Counted from the stretch's first letter, positions 1-7,809 are shown. The stretch is 64,000 nt of DNA from Candidatus Saccharibacteria bacterium UBA6224 (GCA_002441585.1 DJWS01000008.1:118306-182305); one strand, 5' to 3'. Numbers and translations are program-made. Notes: a model not told the origin generated them from the letters alone.

Positions 1-678
1 CGGGGTGTTGTTCTGACACTAGGTAGATTTACTGGTATTCGTAATCCTGGACTGCGTGTCGTGGTGCCAATCTTTCAGACAATCAGGAAGGTAGACGTTC
101 GTTCTACGCCGATAGATGTGCCCAAGCAAGAAGTCATTACTCGCGACAACGTTACGGTCGGTATTGACGCTGTGGTGTATTTTCGCGTCGTGAATGCCGA
201 GAAGGCCGTGCTCGAAACCGTAAATTACGCCTATGCGACTAGTCAGTTCGCCCAGGCAGCACTGCGCGATGTGGCTGGTAACGCCGAGCTGGATGAGCTG
301 CTAAGTAAGCGTGAAGAAATGAGCACCCAAATCAAGCAGATAGTCGATAGTGAGACCGACAAATGGGGTATCGATGTCGAGAACGTCAAACTTCAGAACA
401 TTGAACTGCCACAAGACATGAAACGAGCCATGGCCAAGCAAGCCGAGGCGGAGCGTGAGAAGCGCGCCAAGATTATCGCTGCCGAGGGTGAACAGCTAAG
501 CGCCGCTAAGCTCGGTGAAGCTGCCGATATCATCGCGCAGCATCCTATCGCCCTGCAGTTGCGCAACCTGCAGGTGCTTAATGAGATCGCTGTCGAGAAA
601 AACAGTACCATCGTTTTCCCGGCCCAGTTCCTGGATACCGTCAAGAGCGTGAAAGATTTCGTGGCAAAGGAGCAGTAG
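1..678 (+). CDS. SPFH/Band 7 (stomatin-like) protein, 5'-truncated
   Basis: The reading frame is open from the first base of the window, so the start and the N-terminal membrane anchor lie upstream. The visible 225 residues are a typical SPFH domain. It begins with a strand segment ending in NPGLRVVVP, followed by the conserved R-x-V-D-V-R-S-x-P stretch and the TRDNVTVGIDAVVYFRV core. A long Ala/Glu/Lys-rich helix (AEAEREKRAKIIAAEGE) comes next, which in this family drives oligomerisation. Stomatin-like proteins form ring scaffolds on the membrane and often work with NfeD proteases, but none is visible here. The next gene starts directly after its stop codon. The family call is firm and the partner protein unknown. 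Confidence 0.9.
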   Translation, partial: RGVVLTLGRFTGIRNPGLRVVVPIFQTIRKVDVRSTPIDVPKQEVITRDNVTVGIDAVVYFRVVNAEKAVLETVNYAYATSQFAQAALRDVAGNAELDELLSKREEMSTQIKQIVDSETDKWGIDVENVKLQNIELPQDMKRAMAKQAEAEREKRAKIIAAEGEQLSAAKLGEAADIIAQHPIALQLRNLQVLNEIAVEKNSTIVFPAQFLDTVKSVKDFVAKEQ

Positions 679-1074
679 ATGACAGCGGACCATCAGGAAA
701 TCTGGTTGTTGACCCACTGGTATCCCAGTAAAGACGATAAGCGCGAAGAAAAAAGTGAGCACAAGATGCAGGCTCATCGAGCCGGTAGGTCCTTGGTGCT
801 CGAGGGTCTACCATCCGACAATGGGTCATACATGTTCGCGCGCCTGGTCGAGAACGACAACGAAGACATTTACAGCGGGACATGGTACGAGTCCAGCGAC
901 CCGCATGGCCCGTTCGGTGGCGCCCAGTACAGCGGTGCTGGCCAATTGATGATGGATAAATCTGGCAACAAACTTTCCGGCATGTGGGCTGGGGCTGGCT
1001 ATGATCGCGAGGCTAAAGAAATGCGTATTTATAGTGGAAAGTGGGAGCTTAAAAAGCTTCCGAAAGAGGCATAA
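679..1074 (+). CDS. hypothetical protein with YxGxW repeat-like C-terminus
   Basis: 131 aa, starting immediately after the stop of the SPFH gene, so the two are probably co-translated. No signal peptide or membrane span is visible. The C-terminal half contains two similar segments, YSGTWY near residue 68 and YSGKWEL near residue 119. Between them lies a Gly-rich stretch with GGAQYSGAGQL and GNKLSGMW, suggesting a small beta-sheet domain. I do not recognise a catalytic motif. Position between an SPFH scaffold and a VIT transporter suggests a cytoplasmic accessory protein, but this is only context. Confidence 0.6.
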   Translation: MTADHQEIWLLTHWYPSKDDKREEKSEHKMQAHRAGRSLVLEGLPSDNGSYMFARLVENDNEDIYSGTWYESSDPHGPFGGAQYSGAGQLMMDKSGNKLSGMWAGAGYDREAKEMRIYSGKWELKKLPKEA

Positions 1075-1077
1075 AAC

Positions 1078-1782
1078 ATGGCGGATAATAAGAGTCACCA
1101 GCATCGTGCTTCGACATCGATGCTCAACCGAATGCGGGCGGCCGTACTTGGCGGAAACGATGGCATTGTATCAATTTCTAGCGTCGTACTTGGTGTCGCC
1201 GGAGCAAGTGATGAGCGAGGCATAATCTTTACGGCCGGCCTGGCGGGCCTGGTTGCTGGTGCGTTATCTATGGCAGTTGGTGAGTATGTCTCAGTGAGCA
1301 GCCAGCGTGATACCGAGCGTGCGTTCATTGCCAAGGAAAAGCGGCGGCTGCGCGAGGACCCCGAGCACGAGCTTGAGGATCTGGCTAAAGTATATATGGC
1401 AAAAGGCATGAGTCATGCCACGGCTCGTAAAGTTGCTGAAGAGCTGACCAAGCAAGATGCGCTGAAAGCGCACTTAGATGCAGAACTGAATCTCGACGAG
1501 GAAGACCTCAATAGTCCTATGGAGGCTGCCATTGCTTCACTGATTTCCTTTACGGCTGGTGGTCTAATCCCATTCATTGCGATTATGCTGGCGACACCTA
1601 GCTGGCGATTCGGTGTTACGTTCGCAGCGGTAGTGGTTGCCCTGACCGGAACGGGCTACATCAGTGCCTCATTCGGCGGGGCTTCACGCCGGCGGGCCAT
1701 TTTGCGCGTGGTAGTCGGTGGTGCTATTGCTATGGCGGCCACGTACGGCATCGGCTCGGTGTTCGGTACGGCCATACAATAA
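1078..1782 (+). CDS. VIT1/CCC1 family divalent metal (Fe/Mn) transporter
   Basis: 234 aa. The start RMRAAVLGGNDGIVSISSVVLGVAGA is the hallmark first helix of the VIT/CCC1 family, which exports or sequesters Fe(II) or Mn(II). A second hydrophobic helix follows, then a charged cytosolic segment (about residues 80-145: EKRRLREDPEHELEDLAKVYMAKG) that in the family binds metal through Glu residues, and then three further membrane helices. The length matches small bacterial VIT proteins. Only three bases separate it from the upstream gene, so an operon with the SPFH gene is likely. Substrate metal cannot be told from sequence. Confidence 0.88.
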   Translation: MADNKSHQHRASTSMLNRMRAAVLGGNDGIVSISSVVLGVAGASDERGIIFTAGLAGLVAGALSMAVGEYVSVSSQRDTERAFIAKEKRRLREDPEHELEDLAKVYMAKGMSHATARKVAEELTKQDALKAHLDAELNLDEEDLNSPMEAAIASLISFTAGGLIPFIAIMLATPSWRFGVTFAAVVVALTGTGYISASFGGASRRRAILRVVVGGAIAMAATYGIGSVFGTAIQ

Positions 1783-1795
1783 TGGATTGATATAT

Positions 1796-2227
1796 ATGTT
1801 TGATCGGCACCAACTACCATCAACCTATTACCGTGTATCGCTCAAAGCTCTGATTTTTGATGAGCAAGATCGCTTACTCGTGTTCCAGGACTCAAAAGGT
1901 GAATGGGAAATGCCGGGTGGTGGCTGGGAGCACGACGAGGAGCCTGAAGCATGTCTAAGGCGTGAAATCAAAGAGGAGGCTGGACTTGATCTGGTCGAGA
2001 TCAGCGCTCCGGTATGTATGTACGTTGATCACAGACCGCCAGCCTACTACAAGTTGAGCATAGCCTTTCGGGTGCGGGTAATGGCGGGAGTCCCCGTGCC
2101 GGCGGATGATGATATAGTCGCATATCGTTACGTAACACGTGAGGAATTTTTGGGGCTTCCATTCCAATTATCCGAAAAGACAGTGACTAACCATGCCGAG
2201 CAAATTTGGTCAATAGTTGAAACTTAG
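1796..2227 (+). CDS. Nudix (MutT-like) hydrolase
   Basis: 143 aa. The Nudix box is complete at about residues 44-66: a glycine, then E after five residues, then REIKEEAGL, giving the G-x5-E-x7-REUxEExGU pattern that binds Mg and the diphosphate. The start was placed at the ATG at 1796 because the longer frame would run deep into the upstream transporter gene and the Nudix fold begins at about residue 8 of the shorter product. The substrate (oxidised nucleotide, NDP-sugar or other) is not predictable. It is separated by 13 bases from the VIT gene. Confidence 0.85.
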   Translation: MFDRHQLPSTYYRVSLKALIFDEQDRLLVFQDSKGEWEMPGGGWEHDEEPEACLRREIKEEAGLDLVEISAPVCMYVDHRPPAYYKLSIAFRVRVMAGVPVPADDDIVAYRYVTREEFLGLPFQLSEKTVTNHAEQIWSIVET

Positions 2228-2280
2228 GCCCCTTATCTGTAAAATTAGCTAAGTCTTGCCAAGTGCGTGATTTCAATCAC

Positions 2281-2317
2281 GGCTCTTTAGCTCAGTTGGT
2301 AGAGCAGAGGCCTGAAG
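2281..2317 (+). pseudogene. 5' half of tRNA-Phe, truncated copy
   Basis: These 37 bases are identical to the first 37 of the intact tRNA-Phe at 2415 (acceptor 5' strand, whole D arm, 5' anticodon stem and most of the anticodon loop). Identity stops right after the anticodon, where a small hairpin (TTCGGC-GGA-GCCGAA) follows. No 3' half exists here, so it cannot be a functional tRNA. A -10-like TAAAAT at 2240-2245 lies upstream of this copy, so the intact gene may be transcribed through it. Confidence 0.85.
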
Positions 2318-2414
2318 GGCATTTCGGCGGAGCCGAATCAGAAAAAGATAGTTCCATTGGGGACGCAAGGCTCATTAACAATCATCATATGTACCATCGT
2401 CGTACGACAAGTAC

Positions 2415-2490
2415 GGCTCTTTAGCTCAGTTGGTAGAGCAGAGGCCTGAAGAGCCTTGTGTCCCCAGTTCGAGTCTGGGAGGAGCCACCA
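2415..2490 (+). tRNA. tRNA-Phe (GAA)
   Basis: All four arms pair: the 7-bp acceptor GGCTCTT/AGGAGCC (with one G-T), D stem GCTC/GAGC, anticodon stem GAGGC/GCCTT with loop CTGAAGA (anticodon GAA), and T stem CCCAG/CTGGG with loop TTCGAGT. The CCA end is encoded. A strong terminator hairpin follows directly. Confidence 0.97.
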
Positions 2491-2528
2491 AAGAAAAGAC
2501 CCCAAGCATTGTTGGGGTCTTTTCTTTG
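2491..2528 (+). terminator. intrinsic terminator after tRNA-Phe
   Basis: A-rich arm, then GACCCCAA / TTGGGGTC around a 6-nt loop, then TTTTCTTT. The A-rich 5' arm and T-rich 3' arm extend the pairing, so it could act in both directions. Confidence 0.85.
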
Positions 2529-2778
2529 GCCGGGCTACGTCCGGGGCTCGAACTGGGAGTCGGCGTAGCCGCCAGTTCGACGCCAACGTAATCACGCGCA
2601 GATGCTTGCATCGAGCATGATGAAATGCGCGAGCGAAGCGAGGTCTGGAAGGGGCCATTTAATGCAGATGCTGATAAAACGCAGTGAAATAATCTTGTCA
2701 ACCGGCTTATGACCACTGATAATTTGACATCGCAACAACATCCCGGTGTATGCTGATAAGGCTAACAAAGGAGGGTTC
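2529..2778. other. intergenic region with nested inverted repeats
   Basis: No gene of convincing quality is seen. About 2530-2575 holds GGCTACG paired with CGTAGCC and, inside it, CGAACTGG paired with CCAGTTCG around a GTCGGCGTAGCC core. The CTCGAACTGGG part matches the reverse complement of the T arm of the neighbouring tRNA-Phe. This resembles the T-loop-derived ends of the elements described at 9.1 and 35.5 kb, though the rest does not align. The last bases carry the ribosome binding site of the next gene. Confidence 0.45.
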
Positions 2779-4005
2779 ATGCGATTAAAGTACAATCAGT
2801 ACTCGCTCTCGCAGGGAGTACGTAAAATAAAAACCAAGACAGCACTAGTGCTATCAGCAGTTATGCTGGCAGTCGGCAGTGGTGGAGGACTAAGTCTCGC
2901 AGTCTTCGGCACCAGCCATGCAGCATCCGACGTGGTGGTTAGCGGCAATACATCGGCTGGCGAAAATCAGCCGGGGTGGATGTTTAACCGCGATCTTTCA
3001 ACATCAACACCGTACTCATTTGAGTTTGGCAACGCAAGCACGGGCGTGGGCAGCCTTTACGTCCAGCCCATAGATGGCTCTAATGCTAATAATAAGTTTA
3101 TTGCCGAGAACTTTTACCTAAGTTCGGCAGATGACTTTAATTCGTTTTCGTACGACTTCAAAGAAGCCGGTACGACCAATGCAACGAGCTACAAGCAGTT
3201 CTATTTGAATGTATACGCTAATCTACCAGGTCAAGATGTCGACAATTTTTACGATTGCCGATTCGATTTTGTCCCTACTAGCGGTTCTACTAGCACCTTT
3301 ACCACCTTTACTGTAGACAACGCCACAGTAGCTACAAGGGTTGGTTCGCATGTCTCTGGTTGCCCGGCGAATCTCGGTGGACTGCCTAGCGGTTCGACGA
3401 TTCGAGCCTTCGCCATAAACGTTGGTGATACTAGCACAAGTGACACCGGCCTTGCCGGCTACCTGGACAATGTCGTGGTAAACGATTCTAATGGTGTTGT
3501 TACGTATGACTTCGAGCCTGTAGTGGCTCACGGTGAAATCACATCACCAACTGCCGGTCAGCATGTCTCTGGCACGCTTAACCTCGCTGCTACGTACCAG
3601 GATAACGAGACGACAAATCCTGATGGCGTACAATGGGCCGTTCGTGAAGGCACATGTGCCGCCGGCACAAGTACTGTCTTTGGCAATGTCGACGGACACA
3701 GCGACGAGTTTACCTGGACTGACAATGACTTCAGTTCTACGCTCGATGTGCGTAATGTAACGCCGGGTGAGTACTGCTTCATCTTCAACCCAGTTGATGA
3801 CCCAGGCCAACCAAACGTTCGCGAAACCCAGACATTCTACATCGACCAGTACTACGCCCAGGCGAAGACTGATTGTAAGAATGGTGGCTGGATAACGCTG
3901 CACGACGAAAACGACGGTTCGTTCAAGAATCAGGGCCAGTGTGTGGCTTACGTAAACCACAACGACCAAGTTGGTAAGGACGACGATCACGCTCGTAATC
4001 GTTAA
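2779..4005 (+). CDS. secreted protein with Ig-like region, unknown function
   Basis: 408 aa. The ATG at 2779 is preceded by a strong AAAGGAGGG ribosome binding site, which decides this start over an upstream ATG at 2746. The N-terminus has a basic segment (KIKTKTA), a hydrophobic core (about 25-47) and a TSHAASD cleavage-like site, a signal peptide. The mature part is Ser/Thr/Asn/Gly-rich and beta-type. A later segment (about 265-365, GEITSPTAGQHVSGTLNL onward) resembles Ig-like or fibronectin-like repeats. The C-terminus has CKNGGW...FKNQGQCVAYV, a Cys-pair motif seen at the ends of secreted actinobacterial and CPR proteins. A terminator follows. Probably extracellular or surface-bound; no enzyme motif seen. 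Confidence 0.75.
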   Translation: MRLKYNQYSLSQGVRKIKTKTALVLSAVMLAVGSGGGLSLAVFGTSHAASDVVVSGNTSAGENQPGWMFNRDLSTSTPYSFEFGNASTGVGSLYVQPIDGSNANNKFIAENFYLSSADDFNSFSYDFKEAGTTNATSYKQFYLNVYANLPGQDVDNFYDCRFDFVPTSGSTSTFTTFTVDNATVATRVGSHVSGCPANLGGLPSGSTIRAFAINVGDTSTSDTGLAGYLDNVVVNDSNGVVTYDFEPVVAHGEITSPTAGQHVSGTLNLAATYQDNETTNPDGVQWAVREGTCAAGTSTVFGNVDGHSDEFTWTDNDFSSTLDVRNVTPGEYCFIFNPVDDPGQPNVRETQTFYIDQYYAQAKTDCKNGGWITLHDENDGSFKNQGQCVAYVNHNDQVGKDDDHARNR

Positions 4006-4021
4006 TACGTAGCTGGTCTAA

Positions 4022-4057
4022 CAAAAAATGCGCGGGGAGACCCGCGCATTTTGTTTG
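4022..4057. terminator. bidirectional terminator between convergent genes
   Basis: ATGCGCGGG / CCCGCGCAT around GAGA, with an A-run on the left and TTTTGTTTG on the right. It lies between the stop codons of the secreted-protein gene and the convergent small gene. Confidence 0.85.
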
Positions 4058-4180
4058 TTACTGATCCGCGTATTTGTCGCGCAGGATCTCGTTCCAAAGC
4101 TTCTGATCCGGTGTGGTATCTTTCAAAAACCTCGGAGTGACGCTTTTGTCGCGCCTAAAAAAGCTTTTTATGGCTTCCAC
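4058..4180 (-). CDS. small basic protein, 40 aa
   Basis: The frame starts at a GTG at 4180 that is preceded by a near-perfect GGGAGGAG ribosome binding site eight bases upstream, which is the main evidence that it is real. The product is VEAIKSFFRRDKSV... ending in LRDKYADQ: an amphipathic basic helix followed by a charged helix, with no Cys and no membrane span. It ends at the bidirectional terminator and lies just downstream of the yggT gene on the same strand, so the two may be co-transcribed. Function unknown. Confidence 0.6.
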   Translation of the reverse strand: MEAIKSFFRRDKSVTPRFLKDTTPDQKLWNEILRDKYADQ

Positions 4181-4274
4181 TATGTTCTCCTCCCTAGTGT
4201 TGTGCCGCCTCACGCAGACACCATACCACCTTACCGGACTGAGAATGAAAGTCAACCCCCTTACGCTTGCATTA

Positions 4275-4577
4275 TCAGACGACGACGTCGTGGCGACGGA
4301 CGAAAATCCTACCTATCAGGGCGACGATTATGCCGATGATTACCAGGGCTATCAGCGCTGTCCAGTCAAAAACCCCGGTCGTCACGGTACCGGTACCGGT
4401 CACGGTAGCATCTTGGCCAAATATTCCGGCAAATGGCGTCACGAATGGTGTACTCCAGTCGTATATCCAGTTTACGAACGCGCTGTCAGGATTGGCGCCA
4501 AATAGTCTAAAGATAAAGCGTAGCCCAACGATCGTTTCGATAAATCCGCCAATGGCATAGATGATTCCTGCTAACAT
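4275..4577 (-). CDS. YggT family membrane protein
   Basis: 100 aa with two membrane helices. Helix one (about 5-27) carries the IETIVGLRFIFRLFGANPDS stretch, the R-x-x-x-R-x-x-G-x-N/D pattern typical of YggT/CCB3 proteins. It is followed by the VNWIYDWSTPFVTPFAGIF loop and a second helix (about 68-92). A GGGAGGA ribosome binding site precedes the ATG. YggT proteins are small inner-membrane proteins linked to cell division and ion stress in other bacteria; here only one of the usual two YggT units is present. Confidence 0.85.
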   Translation of the reverse strand: MLAGIIYAIGGFIETIVGLRFIFRLFGANPDSAFVNWIYDWSTPFVTPFAGIFGQDATVTGTGTVTTGVFDWTALIALVIIGIIVALIGRIFVRRHDVVV

Positions 4578-4724
4578 ACCGTATTTCCTCCCGTTTACAT
4601 ACCGTAGTTTAGGCTGTGTTTAAGCTTTGGGCTGTTAAATTTCCGAGTAGAGGCCTCACAGGTTGGCAATTTACCGATGTTTTGCTACAATCTTTCAGTA
4701 CTGCTAACACTGTTAGATAGGTGC

Positions 4725-4801
4725 GCGGGTGTAGCTCAGTTGTTTAGAGCGCATCCTTGCCAAGGATGAGGCCACGGGTTAGAGTCCCGTCACCCGCACC
4801 A
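4725..4801 (+). tRNA. tRNA-Gly (GCC) with altered elbow
   Basis: Acceptor GCGGGTG/CACCCGC, D stem GCTC/GAGC, anticodon stem CATCC/GGATG with loop TTGCCAA (GCC), and T stem ACGGG/CCCGT all pair, and CCA is encoded. The T loop is TTAGAGT, with A where C56 is expected, and the D loop AGTTGTTTA has T where G19 is expected. These are the two bases that contact each other in the tRNA elbow, so the pair seems to have switched from G19-C56 to U19-A56. Confidence 0.93.
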
Positions 4802-4839
4802 AAGAAAGAGTCCAGCTATGGCTGGGCTTTTTCTTTGGT
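4802..4839 (+). terminator. intrinsic terminator after tRNA-Gly
   Basis: GTCCAGC / GCTGGGC around TATG followed by TTTTTCTTT, starting one base after the encoded CCA. Confidence 0.85.
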
Positions 4840-4906
4840 CATGGATTGACGAGCACTAATCCGTGGCCGAATCAGAAAACAATTTGCCACGGCGGCCGTA
4901 ACCAGC

Positions 4907-5404
4907 TTAGCGGCGGATGTCGAAGTTAGCGAGTTGGTCGCCGGCGGCCAATAAGTGCAGGGCGCTTTCCTGCACATAGGCTTTGTGCCCGTTCTCGTCG
5001 CCCTGCCATTCGGGACTAAGAATCCAAGTGACTATGGCCGGAACGCGATTGATTTCGGGGTGTCCTGCGGTTGGCTCTGACTGGATGCTTACTGAGTGGG
5101 ACGCGTGGACGTGACCGGCCGTAGTTAATATGTAGCCTGGCTCATGATGTTCATATCCAACGGCCGGAGATGAATGATGAACGGATCCGCTGAGCATCCA
5201 GCCCTCGGCCCATTGATGGTACTGGCCTGTGTCGCTATCGTCGTTGAAGCGACTATAAATCGGCAGGGTACGGATACGCCTTTCCAGGAATACGGCCGTT
5301 ATATCGGCAACCAGACTGGCTGCTTCTGCTCGCCTCTGTGCATCCTCAAGGGCACGCAAGCGTGGTGCTTCGTCCTGCTTACGTACTTCGTCACGAAATC
5401 CCAT
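4907..5404 (-). CDS. hypothetical protein
   Basis: 165 aa with an AGGAGGAG ribosome binding site upstream of the ATG. The first 45 residues are a charged helix (VRKQDEAPRLRALEDAQRRAEAASLVADITAVF). The rest has a beta-type composition rich in His, with HHEPGYILTTAGHVHASHSVS and a C-terminal helix. No signal peptide or membrane span. The His clusters could bind metal, but the spacing does not match a family I know. It lies 10 bases downstream of the SGNH hydrolase gene on the same strand, so probably one operon. Confidence 0.6.
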   Translation of the reverse strand: MGFRDEVRKQDEAPRLRALEDAQRRAEAASLVADITAVFLERRIRTLPIYSRFNDDSDTGQYHQWAEGWMLSGSVHHSSPAVGYEHHEPGYILTTAGHVHASHSVSIQSEPTAGHPEINRVPAIVTWILSPEWQGDENGHKAYVQESALHLLAAGDQLANFDIRR

Positions 5405-5414
5405 ATTACTCCTC

Positions 5415-6032
5415 CTATACGTTTAATAGATTATAAAGCTCTGGGAGCACGGTGGCTGCTATGAGTTTATGCCCCTCATTTCCAGGATGTAGATGGTCGT
5501 ATGAATATAGTGAATCTGAACCGGCTTGCTCAAAAGCGGGGCGGATAGGCACGAATTGTATATCCTCGGACTCAAGGATGGTCCTAAGTCGTTCTTCGTA
5601 AGTTTTGACGCGCTCGTCGGAATACTCTGCGCCCTTGAATACCACAAGTGGTTGTCCGATTGGTGGAGTTCCGACGAACAATATTTTGTCGGTATGGGTC
5701 CTGGCCTCACGAATTATGTCCCTGACATTTGTTTCAAATTGCTCAATCGATGTTTCGGGCTTGTCGTCACTGATGCGCTCGTCATTCGTGCCAAAACTAA
5801 AAATAAACACGAACGGCCAGCTGGATGAGTGGCGGCTGTCTATTTCGGCTGCCATGCGCTGCAAAATCTTTGTACTGCTATCGCTGCCAATACCCAAATT
5901 TATTACCTGAAGTTTTGTAGAGCCTTGTGATTCTATGACTCGTTTGTGCGCTTCACGCTTAATTAAATCGACCCAGCCAGTTTCGGCCCACGAACCATAG
6001 GCAATGCTGTCGCCAAAAACGAGAATCCTCAT
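5415..6032 (-). CDS. SGNH/GDSL-family hydrolase
   Basis: 205 aa. Block I is MRILVFGDSIAYG with the catalytic Ser at residue 9. Block II Gly lies in LGIGSDSS, block III is SFGTNDE (Gly-x-Asn), and block V is YDHLHPGNEGH, giving the catalytic Asp and His. No signal peptide, so a cytoplasmic esterase or lipase-like enzyme acting on an unknown acyl ester. The start codon sits six bases after a TATGAT -10-like box on the minus strand, suggesting a leaderless mRNA. Confidence 0.85.
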   Translation of the reverse strand: MRILVFGDSIAYGSWAETGWVDLIKREAHKRVIESQGSTKLQVINLGIGSDSSTKILQRMAAEIDSRHSSSWPFVFIFSFGTNDERISDDKPETSIEQFETNVRDIIREARTHTDKILFVGTPPIGQPLVVFKGAEYSDERVKTYEERLRTILESEDIQFVPIRPAFEQAGSDSLYSYDHLHPGNEGHKLIAATVLPELYNLLNV

Positions 6033-6123
6033 GTGCTAATCATATTCTAATGGAATATTTTTTGCCACCGGTGGTAATTGCGAATGTAAATATGAGTGCG
6101 TTGATTTTTGCTATAGTTAGCAC

Positions 6124-6858
6124 ATGGAATTAAAAATACAGTGTGCCGGATATGAAATTGCTGCCGATTGGTACGAAGGCGCTGACCCTAATAAGATATT
6201 GATCGTTTTGCCAGGCTATAGCTCGTCAAAGGCTAGACAAAAAATACACGCCGAGGCAATGGTACAGGCTACTGGTACGAGCGCCTTAGTCGTTGACTTT
6301 AGCGGACATGGAAACAGCCCATTCGAGTTGCGCGATACACGCCCGGCGCAGCATTTTCTTGAGCTGATATACGTTTTTGACTGGCTGAAGCAAAAATACC
6401 CAGAAGCGACCATTTCTGTTTCGGGCTCGAGTTACGGGGGCTTTATGGCGGTGCAGCTGACGAAGTACCGTGAGTTCGCGAATCTTGTATTACGGGCGCC
6501 GGCCATCTATAAGCCGGATGCATTTTATGATTTATGGTCCATGCGGATTGATAACGAAGAGGTATATAACGCGCGGATGCGTGAATATCGTCAGGATACA
6601 GAAGCCTTGTCTAAACATCCTCTGCTGGGTAGGGCCGCTGCCTTCAAGGGCAGGGTACTGGTGGTCGTCCATGGAGACGACGAGATCGTACTGCGCCCAG
6701 TAACCGATGCGTATACAAAGGCGTTTAATGCGGACAGTATCATAGCCGAAGGGTTCTCGCATGTCGTTGATGTGGCGGTTCGCGACCCTGCTAAACTGCA
6801 GGATTATCAAGATCGAATTGCTGCTTGGCTAAACCAAGCCCAGACAGAATTGTCTTAA
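6124..6858 (+). CDS. alpha/beta hydrolase
   Basis: 244 aa. The nucleophile elbow is G-S-S-Y-G-G at about residue 101, an oxyanion segment is near VLPGYSSSK, an acid is likely in HGDDEIV (about 190), and the catalytic His is in GFSHVVD (about 218). No signal peptide. It resembles small serine esterases or acyl-peptidase-like hydrolases with a short cap domain. The ATG lies six bases after TATAGT, pointing to leaderless transcription; it is divergent from the SGNH hydrolase gene. Substrate unknown. Confidence 0.85.
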   Translation: MELKIQCAGYEIAADWYEGADPNKILIVLPGYSSSKARQKIHAEAMVQATGTSALVVDFSGHGNSPFELRDTRPAQHFLELIYVFDWLKQKYPEATISVSGSSYGGFMAVQLTKYREFANLVLRAPAIYKPDAFYDLWSMRIDNEEVYNARMREYRQDTEALSKHPLLGRAAAFKGRVLVVVHGDDEIVLRPVTDAYTKAFNADSIIAEGFSHVVDVAVRDPAKLQDYQDRIAAWLNQAQTELS

Positions 6859-6888
6859 CATCAGCAACGGTGCTGCGCTATGAAAATC

Positions 6889-6910
6889 GTCCCGCACTCG
6901 CGGGGTTTTT
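6889..6910 (+). terminator. intrinsic terminator after alpha/beta hydrolase
   Basis: CCCGC / GCGGG around ACTC, followed by GTTTTT. Confidence 0.75.
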
Positions 6911-7033
6911 CATGTCCGGTGCCAATAAATCTAGTGACGATGTATTAAGGACGGGCATCGTGGCTGACTAATCACTCATTGATTATTGACGAGGCATTCC
7001 TTGGTTTTTTGGCAGGAGGATTTGTTTTACACA

Positions 7034-7062
7034 TAAAAAGAACCGGCCTAGACCGGTTCTTG
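7034..7062 (-). terminator. intrinsic terminator of the pilin-like protein gene
   Basis: AAGAACCGG / CCGGTTCTT around CTAGA; read on the minus strand it is followed by a T-run. Confidence 0.8.
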
Positions 7063-7080
7063 GGTTTGACTAACAATCAA

Positions 7081-7611
7081 CTATGGTTTGGTTGATGAGA
7101 GGTCGGCCATCTTGAGGTACAAATCATTGATGACGACGTAGCTTGGCAGACTCGAAGTCCAGTTACAGTCACCGGTGATCGCATCACCGTAGGCAAATGT
7201 CTTGTCCGTCTTCCAGCGGTCGGGGGGCAAGTATGAACCGCTCGTCCCACTCTTGTTTGAAACGTATACTGTAATTTTTGCTAGAGTACAATCACTGGAC
7301 TTAAGAGCGGTGGCATTTGAGGTGGGTTTGGGGCTGGTGGGCGTCGGAGTCTGGTTGGCAACTTCCTTCACGGCCGTAGTTTTAGCTTTCTCGGCGGCTT
7401 CCTTGAGCGCGTCTTGCTTCTTTTGCTCGGCAAGTTTCTTGGCGACGTCGGCATCTTTGGCTAGTTGCTCTTGTTTGGCGACCTCTGCCTTATGATCTTG
7501 GGCTGCCTTGACCTTCATGTAGGCAACCGAGCCGCCTGCTCCTACGGCTACAACGAGCAGGACAACGAGCAAAGCTGCAAATCCGGCTTGAGTGTGTTTG
7601 GTATTTTTCAT
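7081..7611 (-). CDS. membrane-anchored protein with pilin-like N-terminus
   Basis: 176 aa. The N-terminus has a short basic leader followed by TQAGFAALLVVLLVV, which resembles the Gly-Phe start of type IV pilin-like proteins but lacks the usual Glu at mature position 5. After the membrane helix (about 10-32) comes an Ala/Lys/Glu-rich coiled coil (about 33-85), then a Thr/Pro linker and a globular C-terminal domain with two Cys (SDCTL, GDCNW) that could form a disulfide outside the cell. Read as either a pseudopilin-like or a simple anchored surface protein; no enzyme motif. Confidence 0.6.
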   Translation of the reverse strand: MKNTKHTQAGFAALLVVLLVVAVGAGGSVAYMKVKAAQDHKAEVAKQEQLAKDADVAKKLAEQKKQDALKEAAEKAKTTAVKEVANQTPTPTSPKPTSNATALKSSDCTLAKITVYVSNKSGTSGSYLPPDRWKTDKTFAYGDAITGDCNWTSSLPSYVVINDLYLKMADLSSTKP

Positions 7612-7724
7612 AGGATGTTCCTGCTTATGGTTATACCTACACTTAGCTTAGGATACTTTCCAGATTATGCAACTACTTAGGTCAAGATAACAGACATAGT
7701 AACCGATGTTGAGGTGGTCTTCAT

Positions 7725-7758
7725 GACACGAGACACTTTTTCCGGGCTACATCGTGTC
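7725..7758. promoter_or_regulatory. inverted repeat upstream of EamA transporter gene
   Basis: GACACGA at 7725-7731 is matched by TCGTGTC at 7752-7758 with a 20-nt spacer. A TATGAT -10-like box follows at 7769-7774. Could be an operator or an unrelated hairpin. Confidence 0.35.
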
Positions 7759-7809
7759 GTAGTAATGGTATGATGGAAAGACTGATTACCCCCTTTCACC
7801 AACACATAC

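Noticed and set aside
2338..2658. Open frame of 106 aa on the minus strand across tRNA-Phe
   Set aside because: It is antisense to an intact tRNA and its terminator and has no ribosome binding site; the frame is open by chance.
2332..4879. 14-bp sequence GCCGAATCAGAAAA shared downstream of the half tRNA-Phe and tRNA-Gly
   Set aside because: Several matches of this length are expected by chance in 64 kb, and the flanks do not align.
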